Assembly (NCBI RefSeq): GCF_049933045.1 | Contig: NZ_CP187926.1 | Span: 2,480,001-2,544,000 of the forward strand | Reading direction: 5' to 3' | From: Pseudocolwellia sp049933045 | GTDB taxonomy: Bacteria > Pseudomonadota > Gammaproteobacteria > Enterobacterales > Alteromonadaceae | DNA: 64,000 bases | Shown here: positions 56,880 to 64,000 of the stretch, one piece after another | Layout of the letters: each line of letters begins with the position of its first letter | Numbering within the stretch: position 1 is the stretch's first letter | Translations under genes and position numbers: made by a program | The notes under the pieces: generated by a model | What the model was told of the DNA's origin: nothing | Seen by the model: only the letters and a program-made list of their open reading frames with translations | The model's database searches: none

Positions 56880-57101
56880 GCTGCTAAAATGGAAAGTAGT
56901 GTTCGCTGAAACCTATCGAAAAAAACAATTATTTCAATTTTTTAAAAATAAGTGTTTTTTATAAATTTAAATAGAAGTTATATGCTGATTTCTATCATTG
57001 AATTAACTGATGATGAAGTTCGTAAAAATGAATTATCTTTTTTGTTAGTTATCGATAATAATTCTCATTAACGAATAGATATTATTATTGAGTAGGACAT
57101 T

Positions 57102-57341
57102 ATGAAAAAGACAATTACCTTTGCTTGTTTACACTTTACCGTTGCGTTTACAGTCACATATTTATTAACTGGCAGTGCTGTTATTGGTGGCCTAGTAGCC
57201 CTTGTAGAGCCCGCAGTTAATACCGTTGTTTTTTATTTTCACGAGCGTGTTTGGAAGAAATACGAAAACCAATCAGCGAGTAAAGTAAGCGACTATTCTG
57301 AGCAGGCTTTCCAATCAAATGATATGACATTGGTGTCTTAG
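57102..57341 (+). CDS. DUF2061-family small membrane protein
   Basis: A 79-residue protein with the DUF2061 pattern: KTITFACLHFTVAFTVTYLLTG, GGLVALVEPAVNTVVFYFHERVWKKY (two helices separated by Ala/Gly). The last 20 residues extend beyond the usual domain. It lies just after a possible short 29-codon frame (56982-57071) that could be a remnant. Function unknown; no partner gene. Confidence 0.8.
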   Translation: MKKTITFACLHFTVAFTVTYLLTGSAVIGGLVALVEPAVNTVVFYFHERVWKKYENQSASKVSDYSEQAFQSNDMTLVS

Positions 57342-57373
57342 TCGTCCCATGTACCTGTACAGTGGGCAGCTAG

Positions 57374-57452
57374 ATTGAGTTGATTGAGAGTATTCAATAA
57401 AGAACATTTATTCTTTAATTTTAGAGATCTATTAAATCAAGTTGGCTGACCC
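57374..57452 (+). repeat. Direct repeat A (gene tail plus downstream region)
   Basis: Matches 57731-57809 almost base for base, starting ATTGAG, including GAGAGTATTCAATAAAGAAC and AGAGATCTATTAAATCAAGT. Copy A begins at a point where the DUF2061 downstream sequence stops resembling anything, so it is a recombination joint. Confidence 0.85.
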
Positions 57453-57473
57453 TTGTTATCATTTGTAGTTAAA

Positions 57474-57530
57474 TGTCACCGGCCCCTTTTATTTTTTCTT
57501 TTTGGGTGTCGTCGCCACTGCGACAATAAT
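57474..57530 (+). repeat. Composite-repeat right end with intact terminal inverted repeat
   Basis: ATGTCACCGGCCCCTTTTAT is followed by T-rich sequence and GTGTCGTCGCCACTGCGACA (57505-57524). The last 20 bases are the inverse complement, with one change, of the opening TGTCGCGGTGGCGACGACAC at 32601 and 59855. It is a terminal fragment only. Confidence 0.8.
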
Positions 57531-57580
57531 TTAACTTATATAGAATTTTAAACAACTCTAATCTTTTTACTTATTAAGCA

Positions 57581-57609
57581 AATATCAAGTTTTCTGACCC
57601 CTTGATATT
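57581..57609. repeat. Palindromic unit before a gene tail
   Basis: AATATCAAG and CTTGATATT flank TTTTCTGACCC, another member of the ATATCAAG/CTTGATAT family. A truncated frame begins immediately. Confidence 0.85.
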
Positions 57610-57610
57610 C

Positions 57611-57757
57611 TCTATTCTTTCTAAATATAGTGCAAAGTATAAAGCTCCTACAGCAGGTGAAGCGTTATATCATGTTGGAAACGAACTTGAAGATTTTATA
57701 CGTTTTTGCGAAGAGTCCTATCAAGATACGATTGAGCTAATTGAGAGTATTCAATAA
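57611..57757 (+). pseudogene. C-terminal remnant of an unidentified gene
   Basis: The frame is open from inside the palindromic unit and reads FSILSKYSAKYKAPTAGEAL, YHVGNELEDFIRFCEESY, then QDTIELIESIQ and stop. It looks like the tail of a real protein (amphipathic, no rare composition) lacking its start. Its last 9 codons and downstream region are duplicated at 57374-57452. Not identified. Confidence 0.55.
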
Positions 57758-57822
57758 AGAACATTTATTCTTTAATTTTAGAGATCTATTAAATCAAGTT
57801 GGCTGCCCCCTTAATATCATTA
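57731..57822 (+). repeat. Direct repeat B and adjoining palindromic unit
   Basis: Positions 57731-57809 repeat copy A. AAATCAAGTTGGCTGCCCCC with TTAATATCA (57791-57819) is a decayed palindromic unit, which is itself part of the duplicated segment. Confidence 0.8.
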
Positions 57823-57918
57823 TTTTCAATTCTTAAATACGTAAAAATGGACGAAGTAAAAAAAGTTGAAATTAAAGAACATCCGCTCAAGCTCTTAAGT
57901 AACTTAGATGCACTTTAA
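57823..57918 (+). pseudogene. Short C-terminal gene remnant
   Basis: Frame FSILKYVKMDEVKKVEIKEH then PLKLLSNLDAL and stop, open from inside the preceding palindromic unit. An in-frame ATG exists at 57847, but only 23 codons remain. It is too short to identify and may be accidental. Confidence 0.35.
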
Positions 57919-58073
57919 GTTAGATTTACAGTGCCGCCACAATACTTTAAACAGTTTATGAATTGATTCTGTTCAGTAAAGTTATAAAAAATATTAAACC
58001 ATATTGGTCTTTATTAAACGTATATTCGTATTGATGTTACTGTATTTATTGTATCAATATTAGGACCGTTTTA

Positions 58074-58325
58074 ATGGAACTGCTAGTAGATGAAGAATCA
58101 AGAGTTATAGAAATGGCATGGGAAGATAGAACGCCGTTTGAAGCGATAGAACATCAGTTTAATATGCAAGAAACTGAGGTTATTAAATTCATGCGTAGTC
58201 ACTTAAAACCCAGAAGCTTTAAGTTATGGAGACAAAGAGTAAGTGGGCGCTCAACTAAACATGTAAAACTTCGAAGTGATGATGTGACCAGAGGCTACTG
58301 CCCAACACAATATAAGCATCGATAA
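58074..58325 (+). CDS. DUF2805/TIGR03643-type small basic protein (copy 2)
   Basis: An 83-residue paralogue of the protein at 23334: both share VIEMAWEDRTPFEAI, LKPRSFK, TRGYCPTQYK and overall length. The N-terminus differs (MELLVDEESR). About three quarters of residues are identical by eye. It lies 55 bp before the methyltransferase gene on the same strand, so it may be co-transcribed with it. No function is established. Confidence 0.87.
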   Translation: MELLVDEESRVIEMAWEDRTPFEAIEHQFNMQETEVIKFMRSHLKPRSFKLWRQRVSGRSTKHVKLRSDDVTRGYCPTQYKHR

Positions 58326-58380
58326 TATTTCTCAAAGAGCAATTATTAATACTAAAATATACCACAGGTAGGGCATAAAT

Positions 58381-59334
58381 TTGACAATACAGTGGCGCGA
58401 GCTGATCGAAAAAGCGTGGAATGATCGAAAAATTTTACATGAGTCTGATGAGTTTGATTCTTGGCGTGTTTTTCATGGTTACACTGAAGGGGCAAAAGGT
58501 GTTGTTATTGAAAAGTTTGGCTCGATGGCTTTGGTTGAATATAAAGATGATATTCGTGAAGACCTTGAGGTGATTAAAGACGCGTTACTACAGTGTTATC
58601 CTTTTACGCTAATTATTGCTAAAGGTGACCAATCTGTTGGGTTACGACTAAAACATAGAATGTTTACGCTGCATGGTGATTTTTCTGATGCTCCTGAATT
58701 TGCACAAGAGTATGGCATATATTACAGCTTACTGCCTGATACTATGCATAATTGTGGTTTATATCTGGATGCACGTCCGGTACGTAAATGGTTAGCAAAT
58801 AATAGTGAGGGTCGCCGTGTTCTTAACTTATTTTCATTTACCGGAAGTTTGGGTATTGCAGCCTTAAAAGGTGGTGCAAAAGCTGCTATTCATTTGGATA
58901 AGTCAAAAGACTTGTTATCCCGTATCCAAAAAAGTTATGACAAAAATAGCCTTGATATTGGAACACGTAGTTTTATACAAGGTGATATTTACAAGCATTT
59001 ACCTAAAGCAATAAAAAATGGCCAACGATTCGACGGTATTATTTTAGATCCCCCACCTAAAGTCTATAAATCACCTTATTCAGAGCATCAGCCTAGAGGA
59101 CAAGACTTTTCTAAATTAGTTAGCCTATGTTCAAAACTGTTAAGCCCAGGAGGATGGTTAATTTGTTTGTTTCATCGTTATGACGCAACATGGGATCAGT
59201 CGGATGCTGAGATTATTGAATCATCTTCTAATACGTTGAAAATGACTGAGCGTTTTACTAGTGAATGTGATTTTCCTGATGATAATATTGACCGAAAGTT
59301 ACGAGTGACTGTATTCGAAAAAATTGATACATAA
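58381..59334 (+). CDS. Class I SAM-dependent methyltransferase (RlmI/RlmK-like)
   Basis: A 317-residue enzyme. A TTG at 58381 is the best start; no ATG is nearby in frame. The SAM fold includes VLNLFSFTGSLGIAALKGGA (motif I, about 140-160), IHLDKSKDLL, FIQGDIYKHL and the catalytic DPPPKVYKSPYS (about 224-235). DPPP is typical of RNA- or protein-cytosine/guanine methyltransferases of the RlmI/RlmK group. The PUA domain usual in RlmI is missing, so the substrate is uncertain. It lies between the DUF2805 gene and the large repeat block. Confidence 0.85.
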   Translation: MTIQWRELIEKAWNDRKILHESDEFDSWRVFHGYTEGAKGVVIEKFGSMALVEYKDDIREDLEVIKDALLQCYPFTLIIAKGDQSVGLRLKHRMFTLHGDFSDAPEFAQEYGIYYSLLPDTMHNCGLYLDARPVRKWLANNSEGRRVLNLFSFTGSLGIAALKGGAKAAIHLDKSKDLLSRIQKSYDKNSLDIGTRSFIQGDIYKHLPKAIKNGQRFDGIILDPPPKVYKSPYSEHQPRGQDFSKLVSLCSKLLSPGGWLICLFHRYDATWDQSDAEIIESSSNTLKMTERFTSECDFPDDNIDRKLRVTVFEKIDT

Positions 59335-59397
59335 GATAAACTTTCTTAGTGGAGTTACAGGTTTTGAAAGCTGTAAATGTTGTCGCTCATCTTTCGT

Positions 59398-59729
59398 TGT
59401 CGCGATGGCGACGACACCCAGAGGGGCGTTGTACGCCAAAAGCCCCTCTGGACTGACGTGCAGGATGCACTAATCCCGTGAAGGCATGGATGCCTAAGAA
59501 CAGCCCCATGGTGCCCTACTCAGCTAAACATTAAATTAGCCATTAGCTGTAACCCACAAAACCTGCCGACTTATCATCCATGAACAATGGCAGCCCTCGA
59601 CGTCCTATCTCGGGTCGAGGTCTACTATCGCTAATATCTAATTGAATCGCTGAGATGGGAAATGGTGATCGCTTAAATTTTGCGGAAAAAGGTTTAGCTA
59701 ATATCAAGTTGGCTGACCCCTTGGTACTT
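59398..59729 (+). repeat. Composite repeat element, copy III (truncated) (part of gene-free 59335-60519)
   Basis: Begins TGTCGCGATGGCGACGACAC. The first stem is CCAGAGGGGC/GCCCCTCTGG (59418-59451), with changes on both arms relative to copies I and II. Hairpins GTGCAGGATGCAC (59458-59470) and AGGCATGGATGCCT (59482-59495) follow, then the variable segment and CTGAGATGGGAAATGG. It then passes into the palindromic unit ATATCAAGTTGGCTGACCCC at 59701. After 59730 a partial AGGCATGGATGCCT module and a TCATATCTGGCTTTGATTTT fragment fill the space to copy II. Confidence 0.8.
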
Positions 59730-59854
59730 CCCTAATGCAGTGAAGGCATGGATGCCTCAGAACGACAACTACGACGCCCTTCTCGTTTAGACTCTAAAAA
59801 CAGAACCTGATAGTTACTATTCATATCTGGCTTTGATTTTAGTTATAAGCTTTA

Positions 59855-60500
59855 TGTCGCGGTGGCGACGGCACCCAAGGGGCGACGTACCGCCGCGCCT
59901 CCCCTTGGAACGACGTGCATGGATGCACTAATGCCGTGAAGGCATGGATGCCTAAGAACGGCCCCTGCGACGCCCTACTCAGCTTAAAACAAAATATAAT
60001 TTTTTTGCAGTTATCGATACCTGACGGATGCTCGTCCCTGCGCGACGTCAGTTCCAGCCATCCATGGCTGTCATCGATAAACTGCTGATAAAAAATTAAT
60101 ATTTCATAGCTGAGATGGGGAAAGGTGATCGCTAAAACCTATCCATAAACATTATTATCTCAAATAACTACAAATATTCAGCTCATGAAAACAAGAAATG
60201 AAACAGAACTATTAGCTAGCGCCTAATCAGCTTTTAAAATGCTGAATAAAATACTAATGTGTGGCTATTGCTGGCAGGACGCCAGCGAAGTGAAGTAAAC
60301 ATAGATTATGTTCAGGATGAACGGTAAAACACGGTGCCATGGATGGCAATGAGCGTAGTGCGTTCAGCGCTGTTATGTCAAAAACACTTTTATTGAATGG
60401 AAGAGTACGTTTTTTAGCAGGACAATGGGAGTCTAGATAAATAGCTAAAGAGCGGCGTTAGTGTCACTCTTTTCTTTTTGGATGTCACCACCACCGTGAA
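59855..60500 (+). repeat. Composite repeat element, copy II
   Basis: About 646 bp in the same module order as 32601-33189. It starts TGTCGCGGTGGCGACG. Stems: CCAAGGGG/CCCCTTGG (59875-59908), GTGCATGGATGCAC (59915-59928), AGGCATGGATGCCT (59940-59953), AGCCATCCATGGCT near 60055-60068, GCCATGGATGGC (60336-60347). The end GGATGTCACCACCACCGTGA (60480-60499) is a decayed inverse of the opening. It contains two hairpins copy I lacks. Confidence 0.85.
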
Positions 60501-60519
60501 AAATGTAATTAGTAATCAA

Positions 60520-61938
60520 CTATATAATATTACCTGCTAGTTTAACTACTTTCTGATAATCCTCCCAAAACCACAATTTATCAGTATCGTATGTATAATT
60601 GTGAAAGTCATAAGCAGCATCTTTAATAACACTGTCATAAGAATCGAAATCCCTCACATCAGGATGTGTACCAATAACTAATTTGGAATTACGGTGATAG
60701 CTTTGTGATTGAATTTCATGCTTTACTGAAATATGCATATTAAAATCATAAAAGTCATGAAACTTTAATTTTCCTTTCACTTCAAGATTATTTTTAAAAT
60801 TTCGGCTTGATAAAGGATTCTTATTTTTTCTTAACGAAAAATTATCATGTTTTTCATCAAATTCAATGATTGCTACAATTAAAGAAAATATATTAATAAT
60901 TTGTAATTTCTTGGACTGCTCAAATGAATTTAATGCTGTTCTTAGGCAAGCTTTTAACTTTCCTATTAATTGATCAGTATCTCTTAAGCTGAGATCATAA
61001 GCTAAAACACACCATGTTATATATTTTTTAATATTTGAATCTATCGTCATTTCTAGAGCTGGATACAAAACTAGTTTTTCTTCGTAGCTATCAATATCAA
61101 AATCTACTAAATTTATATAATGCTCTATATCAGGCTCAGATAATTGAGCTTCACGATCAAAAAAGCGTTTTAAATAAACAGCAGAGTCAAACTCTGCACC
61201 ATAAACTGACTTAATTGATTTTTGGAGTTGTTCAGTGTCTGTTGCGACTAAAAAAACAAATTTATCTGTTGTGAAAAAGTGCTTGATTACTTCCAACATT
61301 TCAATGGAATAATTAGGTCTACATCTATCTAGTTCATCAATTAGAACAACTACTGGCAATTCTTTACCGTGTGTAGTTTTAAGTACTTCGGCTAATAGCC
61401 CTAATTCTTTTCTAATATTCTTTATTGCTGCAATTTGTTCTTCGTGATTATTTTTTATTTTAGATAAAAAATCTTTTGGTGATACTTCATATAAATTTTT
61501 TACTATCTCTCTTCCTGAGGCTGAATCATCAACTAAATGTTTTGTAAGTAGTCCAGCCCCTGCTATTAATGAACCTTTAAGCGCTTTACCTAACCATTCT
61601 GATACTTTATCTAGATCGGTTCCAATATCAGTATTAATTTTTGAAAGTTGAGTAATTAGATCACTTGCAACAACAGTTAATGGCACTTCAGAAAAATCAC
61701 TTTCCCAAGCATCAATATAAATAGTAGGGTGATTTCTTTCAGTTAATAATGAATACATTCGTCTTAGGAACTGAGTCTTACCTGTACCCCATGCCCCGTT
61801 TAAATTAAGTACAAACCCATCATGTTCTCCAGTAATATAGTTAGCAAGAAACTCCCCATATTCTTTACGGTTAAGTTTACAGTTTTTAAATGTGTATTCT
61901 GTTAACCATTCAGGGTACTTACAGTTTTTATTCATCAT
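60520..61938 (-). CDS. KAP-family P-loop NTPase
   Basis: A protein of about 472 residues. The ATG at 61938 is preferred to a TTG five codons upstream. Walker A GAWGTGKT (about 48-55 of this start) is followed by FLRRMYSLLTERNHPTIYID, Walker B VVVLIDELDRCRP (about 190-202) and VFLVATDTEQLQKSIKSVYG. These are KAP ATPase signatures. A short hydrophobic segment (GSLIAGAGLL) replaces the usual inserted membrane helices, so a cytosolic form is likely. KAP proteins are frequent in mobile and defence gene sets. It stands alone beside the composite repeat, with a bidirectional terminator on its far side. Confidence 0.85.
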   Translation of the reverse strand: MMNKNCKYPEWLTEYTFKNCKLNRKEYGEFLANYITGEHDGFVLNLNGAWGTGKTQFLRRMYSLLTERNHPTIYIDAWESDFSEVPLTVVASDLITQLSKINTDIGTDLDKVSEWLGKALKGSLIAGAGLLTKHLVDDSASGREIVKNLYEVSPKDFLSKIKNNHEEQIAAIKNIRKELGLLAEVLKTTHGKELPVVVLIDELDRCRPNYSIEMLEVIKHFFTTDKFVFLVATDTEQLQKSIKSVYGAEFDSAVYLKRFFDREAQLSEPDIEHYINLVDFDIDSYEEKLVLYPALEMTIDSNIKKYITWCVLAYDLSLRDTDQLIGKLKACLRTALNSFEQSKKLQIINIFSLIVAIIEFDEKHDNFSLRKNKNPLSSRNFKNNLEVKGKLKFHDFYDFNMHISVKHEIQSQSYHRNSKLVIGTHPDVRDFDSYDSVIKDAAYDFHNYTYDTDKLWFWEDYQKVVKLAGNII

Positions 61939-62008
61939 TAAATTTTCACTCAACTTTTTTTAAATAATGTCATTCATTCAGATTAATATATATTACGGCT
62001 AAGAAAAC

Positions 62009-62036
62009 AAAAAAGCGAGCATCAGCTCGCTTTTTT
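62009..62036. terminator. Strong terminator between gcvP and KAP genes
   Basis: AAAAAAGCGAGC (62009-62020) pairs perfectly with GCTCGCTTTTTT (62025-62036) around ATCA. On the minus strand it also ends gcvP. Confidence 0.92.
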
Positions 62037-62059
62037 AATTTTAAATTTCAAACAGTTAA

Positions 62060-64000
62060 CTAGTCTTTATACGCATCAACCGGAGGACAAGAACATATTA
62101 AATTTCTATCCCCAAAAACGTCATCAATTCTATTAACCGTTGGCCAAAATTTATTAGCCGCAGCTGCTGGTACTGGGAATACCGCTTCTTGAACAGTGTA
62201 ACCACGATCCCATGTATCAGTAATATCAGCTAACGTATGTGGAGCGTTGTGTAATGGGTTGTTTTCTAACGTCCACTCACCTGACTCTACTTTACGAACT
62301 TCGTCGCGAATACATGTCATGGCTTCAATAAAACGGTCAAGCTCTACTTTAGATTCAGACTCTGTTGGTTCAATCATAAACGTACCCGCAACTGGGAACG
62401 ACATGGTTGGTGCATGGAATCCGTAATCCATTAAACGTTTTGCAATATCTACTTCTGTAATACCTGATTCAGCCTTAATTGGGCGTAAATCAATAATACA
62501 TTCGTGTGCTACACGGCCGTTTTTATCTGAGTATAAAATTGGGTAATGTTGGCTTAACTTTTTAGCTAAGTAGTTAGCGTTGGTTATCGCGTATTTAGTT
62601 GCGTCAGTTACACCTTTTTTACCTAACAATGCGATGTAAAGGTATGAAATACATAAAATACCTGCGCTGCCATAAGGTGCTGCCGATACTGCGCCATTAC
62701 CTTTTGTGCTTTCGTTTACATTAACTAAAGCATGATCAGGTAGGAATGGTGCAAGGTGAGATTTAACACCTATTGGACCCATACCTGGACCTCCGCCACC
62801 ATGTGGAATAGCGAAAGTTTTGTGTAAGTTAAGATGTGAAACATCTGCGCCAATAAAGCCAGGAGACGTTACGCCAACTTGTGCGTTCATGTTTGCGCCA
62901 TCAAGGTAAACTTGGCCGCCATGTTCATGAATAATATTACAAATATCAGCAATTGTGCTTTCGTAAACACCGTGTGTTGATGGGTATGTGATCATGATAC
63001 AAGAAAGGTTGTCTGCCATTTCGCTTGCTTTGTTACGCAAGTCGGTCATGTCAACGTTACCTTGTTTGTCACAATCTACTACAACAACTTTCATGCCTAC
63101 CATTTGTGCCGACGCTGGGTTTGTACCATGCGCTGAAGCTGGTATTAAACACACGTTACGATGCGCTTCGCCACGACTTTCATGGTATTTAACGATGGCG
63201 ATTAAACCTGCGTATTCACCTTGTGCACCTGAGTTAGGCTGCATTGAAATATTGTCGTAGCCCGTAAGCTCAACTAACCAGTCGCCTAGTTCGTCGATCA
63301 TGTGTTTGTAACCCAGTGCTTGATCGGTAGGAGCAAATGGATGCATGTTGGCAAATTCAGGCCAAGACACAGGTATCATCTGCGCTGTCGCGTTTAATTT
63401 CATGGTACAAGAACCTAATGAAATCATTGAGTGGTTTAACGCTAAATCTTTGTTTTCAAGCTTTTTGATATAACGCAGCATTTCAGTTTCGCTGTGGTAC
63501 GAGTTGAATACTGGATGCGTTAATATTTCAGTGTCTCGCACTAAACCGTCTGGAATTGAATCGCTGCCGTTTGCAATTACTTGCTCGTCTAGCTCTGCAA
63601 CACTTAGGTTGTGCCCTTCACCTAATAAAATAGTGAATAAGCTGTCGATATCGCTACGTGTAGTCGTTTCGTTAATTGAAATGCTGATTTGGTTTTCAAC
63701 ATCTATACGTAGGTTTACGTTATTTTCTAACGCGCGCGCTACAATAGTTTCTTTACTGTCGAAACCTGAGTTACCTAATGAATTTAGGTTGAAGCTTAAT
63801 GTATCGAAGTAGTTGTTATGTAATGGCGTTAAACCTTTGCTTAATACGCCAGCCGCTAAAATATCAGTAAAACGATGAATACGTTCAGCAATTACTTTTA
63901 AGCCTTTAGGACCATGATAAACCGCATAAAATGCAGCCATATTGGCTAATAATACTTGAGCGGTACAAATGTTTGAGTTGGCTTTTTCGCGACGGATATG
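62060..64000 (-). CDS. gcvP: Glycine dehydrogenase (decarboxylating), P-protein (C-terminal part)
   Basis: The last 646 residues of the glycine-cleavage P-protein; the frame is open to the right edge, so the start is outside. It carries the PLP-binding Lys in HLNLHKTFAIPHGGGGPGMG (about one third from the end), LGSCTMKLNATAQMIPVSW and MQPNSGAQGEYAGL. The enzyme decarboxylates glycine and passes the aminomethyl group to lipoylated GcvH. Sequence and length match the usual 960-residue protein. gcvT and gcvH would be expected upstream, outside the window. The terminator follows 24 bp after the stop. Confidence 0.97.
   Translation of the reverse strand, partial: HIRREKANSNICTAQVLLANMAAFYAVYHGPKGLKVIAERIHRFTDILAAGVLSKGLTPLHNNYFDTLSFNLNSLGNSGFDSKETIVARALENNVNLRIDVENQISISINETTTRSDIDSLFTILLGEGHNLSVAELDEQVIANGSDSIPDGLVRDTEILTHPVFNSYHSETEMLRYIKKLENKDLALNHSMISLGSCTMKLNATAQMIPVSWPEFANMHPFAPTDQALGYKHMIDELGDWLVELTGYDNISMQPNSGAQGEYAGLIAIVKYHESRGEAHRNVCLIPASAHGTNPASAQMVGMKVVVVDCDKQGNVDMTDLRNKASEMADNLSCIMITYPSTHGVYESTIADICNIIHEHGGQVYLDGANMNAQVGVTSPGFIGADVSHLNLHKTFAIPHGGGGPGMGPIGVKSHLAPFLPDHALVNVNESTKGNGAVSAAPYGSAGILCISYLYIALLGKKGVTDATKYAITNANYLAKKLSQHYPILYSDKNGRVAHECIIDLRPIKAESGITEVDIAKRLMDYGFHAPTMSFPVAGTFMIEPTESESKVELDRFIEAMTCIRDEVRKVESGEWTLENNPLHNAPHTLADITDTWDRGYTVQEAVFPVPAAAANKFWPTVNRIDDVFGDRNLICSCPPVDAYKD

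Noticed and set aside
56982..57071. 29-codon frame (MLISIIELTDDEVRKNELSF...)
   Set aside because: No ribosome site and no partner; could be a remnant, but nothing supports it.

Overview
The window is AT-rich DNA from a marine gammaproteobacterium, most likely Alteromonadales and close to Colwellia or Thalassotalea. Supporting signs are the TRAP transporter, MSHA-type pilin, marine-type porin, two Fur-boxed TonB receptors, an alginate lyase, PpsA/PpsR, ZapE and glycine decarboxylase. Everything here is read from sequence and family knowledge; no database search was run. No rRNA, tRNA or CRISPR array was recognised.

Layout. 1-4.3 kb: copper/silver efflux operon cusCBA (leftward; cusA runs off the left edge) with a small Cys/Met-rich secreted protein beside it. 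4.3-7.4 kb: type IV pilin, small secreted protein, heptanucleotide tandem repeat, porin, IS200-type insertion sequence. 7.4-12.6 kb: TRAP transporter (dctPQM) divergent from a Cache-type sensor kinase and LuxR-type regulator, with paired inverted repeats between them. 13-18 kb: chaperone cluster (CbpA, a J-domain protein, a Crp/Fnr regulator, a DnaK). 18-28.8 kb: D-lactate dehydrogenase; overlapping YHYH lipoprotein/MORN/SCO operon; FeS-type photolyase-related protein with a DUF2805-type partner; MFS carrier; ppsA and ppsR. 28.9-33.4 kb: Fur-boxed TonB receptor, EEP-family protein whose start lies in a perfect 20-bp inverted repeat, then a long non-coding repeat element. 33.4-38.2 kb: AlbA/Schlafen-type protein, SF2 helicase, PL7 alginate lyase. 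38.3-46.4 kb: TRIC-type membrane protein, ZapE, cyclophilin, second TonB receptor, a large unknown protein, a small secreted protein. 47-51.2 kb: RES/Xre toxin-antitoxin pair, DUF2914 protein, SatD/DUF3307 pair behind five phased 28-bp operator-like units. 51.2-60.5 kb: accessory zone with oxidoreductase, Gph, small outer-membrane protein, AHH nuclease toxin with immunity candidate, gene-tail remnants, second DUF2805 gene, methyltransferase and many copies or fragments of the repeat family. 60.5-64 kb: KAP NTPase and gcvP (5' end off the right edge).

The most unusual material is non-coding. (1) A composite repeat of about 600 bp, with terminal inverted repeats and nested hairpins, has full-size copies at 32.6-33.2 and 59.9-60.5 kb and fragments between 51 and 60 kb. 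(2) A palindromic unit of about 28 bp (arms ATATCAAG/CTTGATAT) is immediately followed in three cases by a reading-frame tail that lacks its own 5' end. (3) Five 18-bp inverted repeats at an exact 28-bp period precede the SatD/DUF3307 pair. Accessory genes (AlbA protein, helicase, KAP NTPase, AHH toxin) lie next to these repeats, which suggests the repeats mark integration or recombination points.
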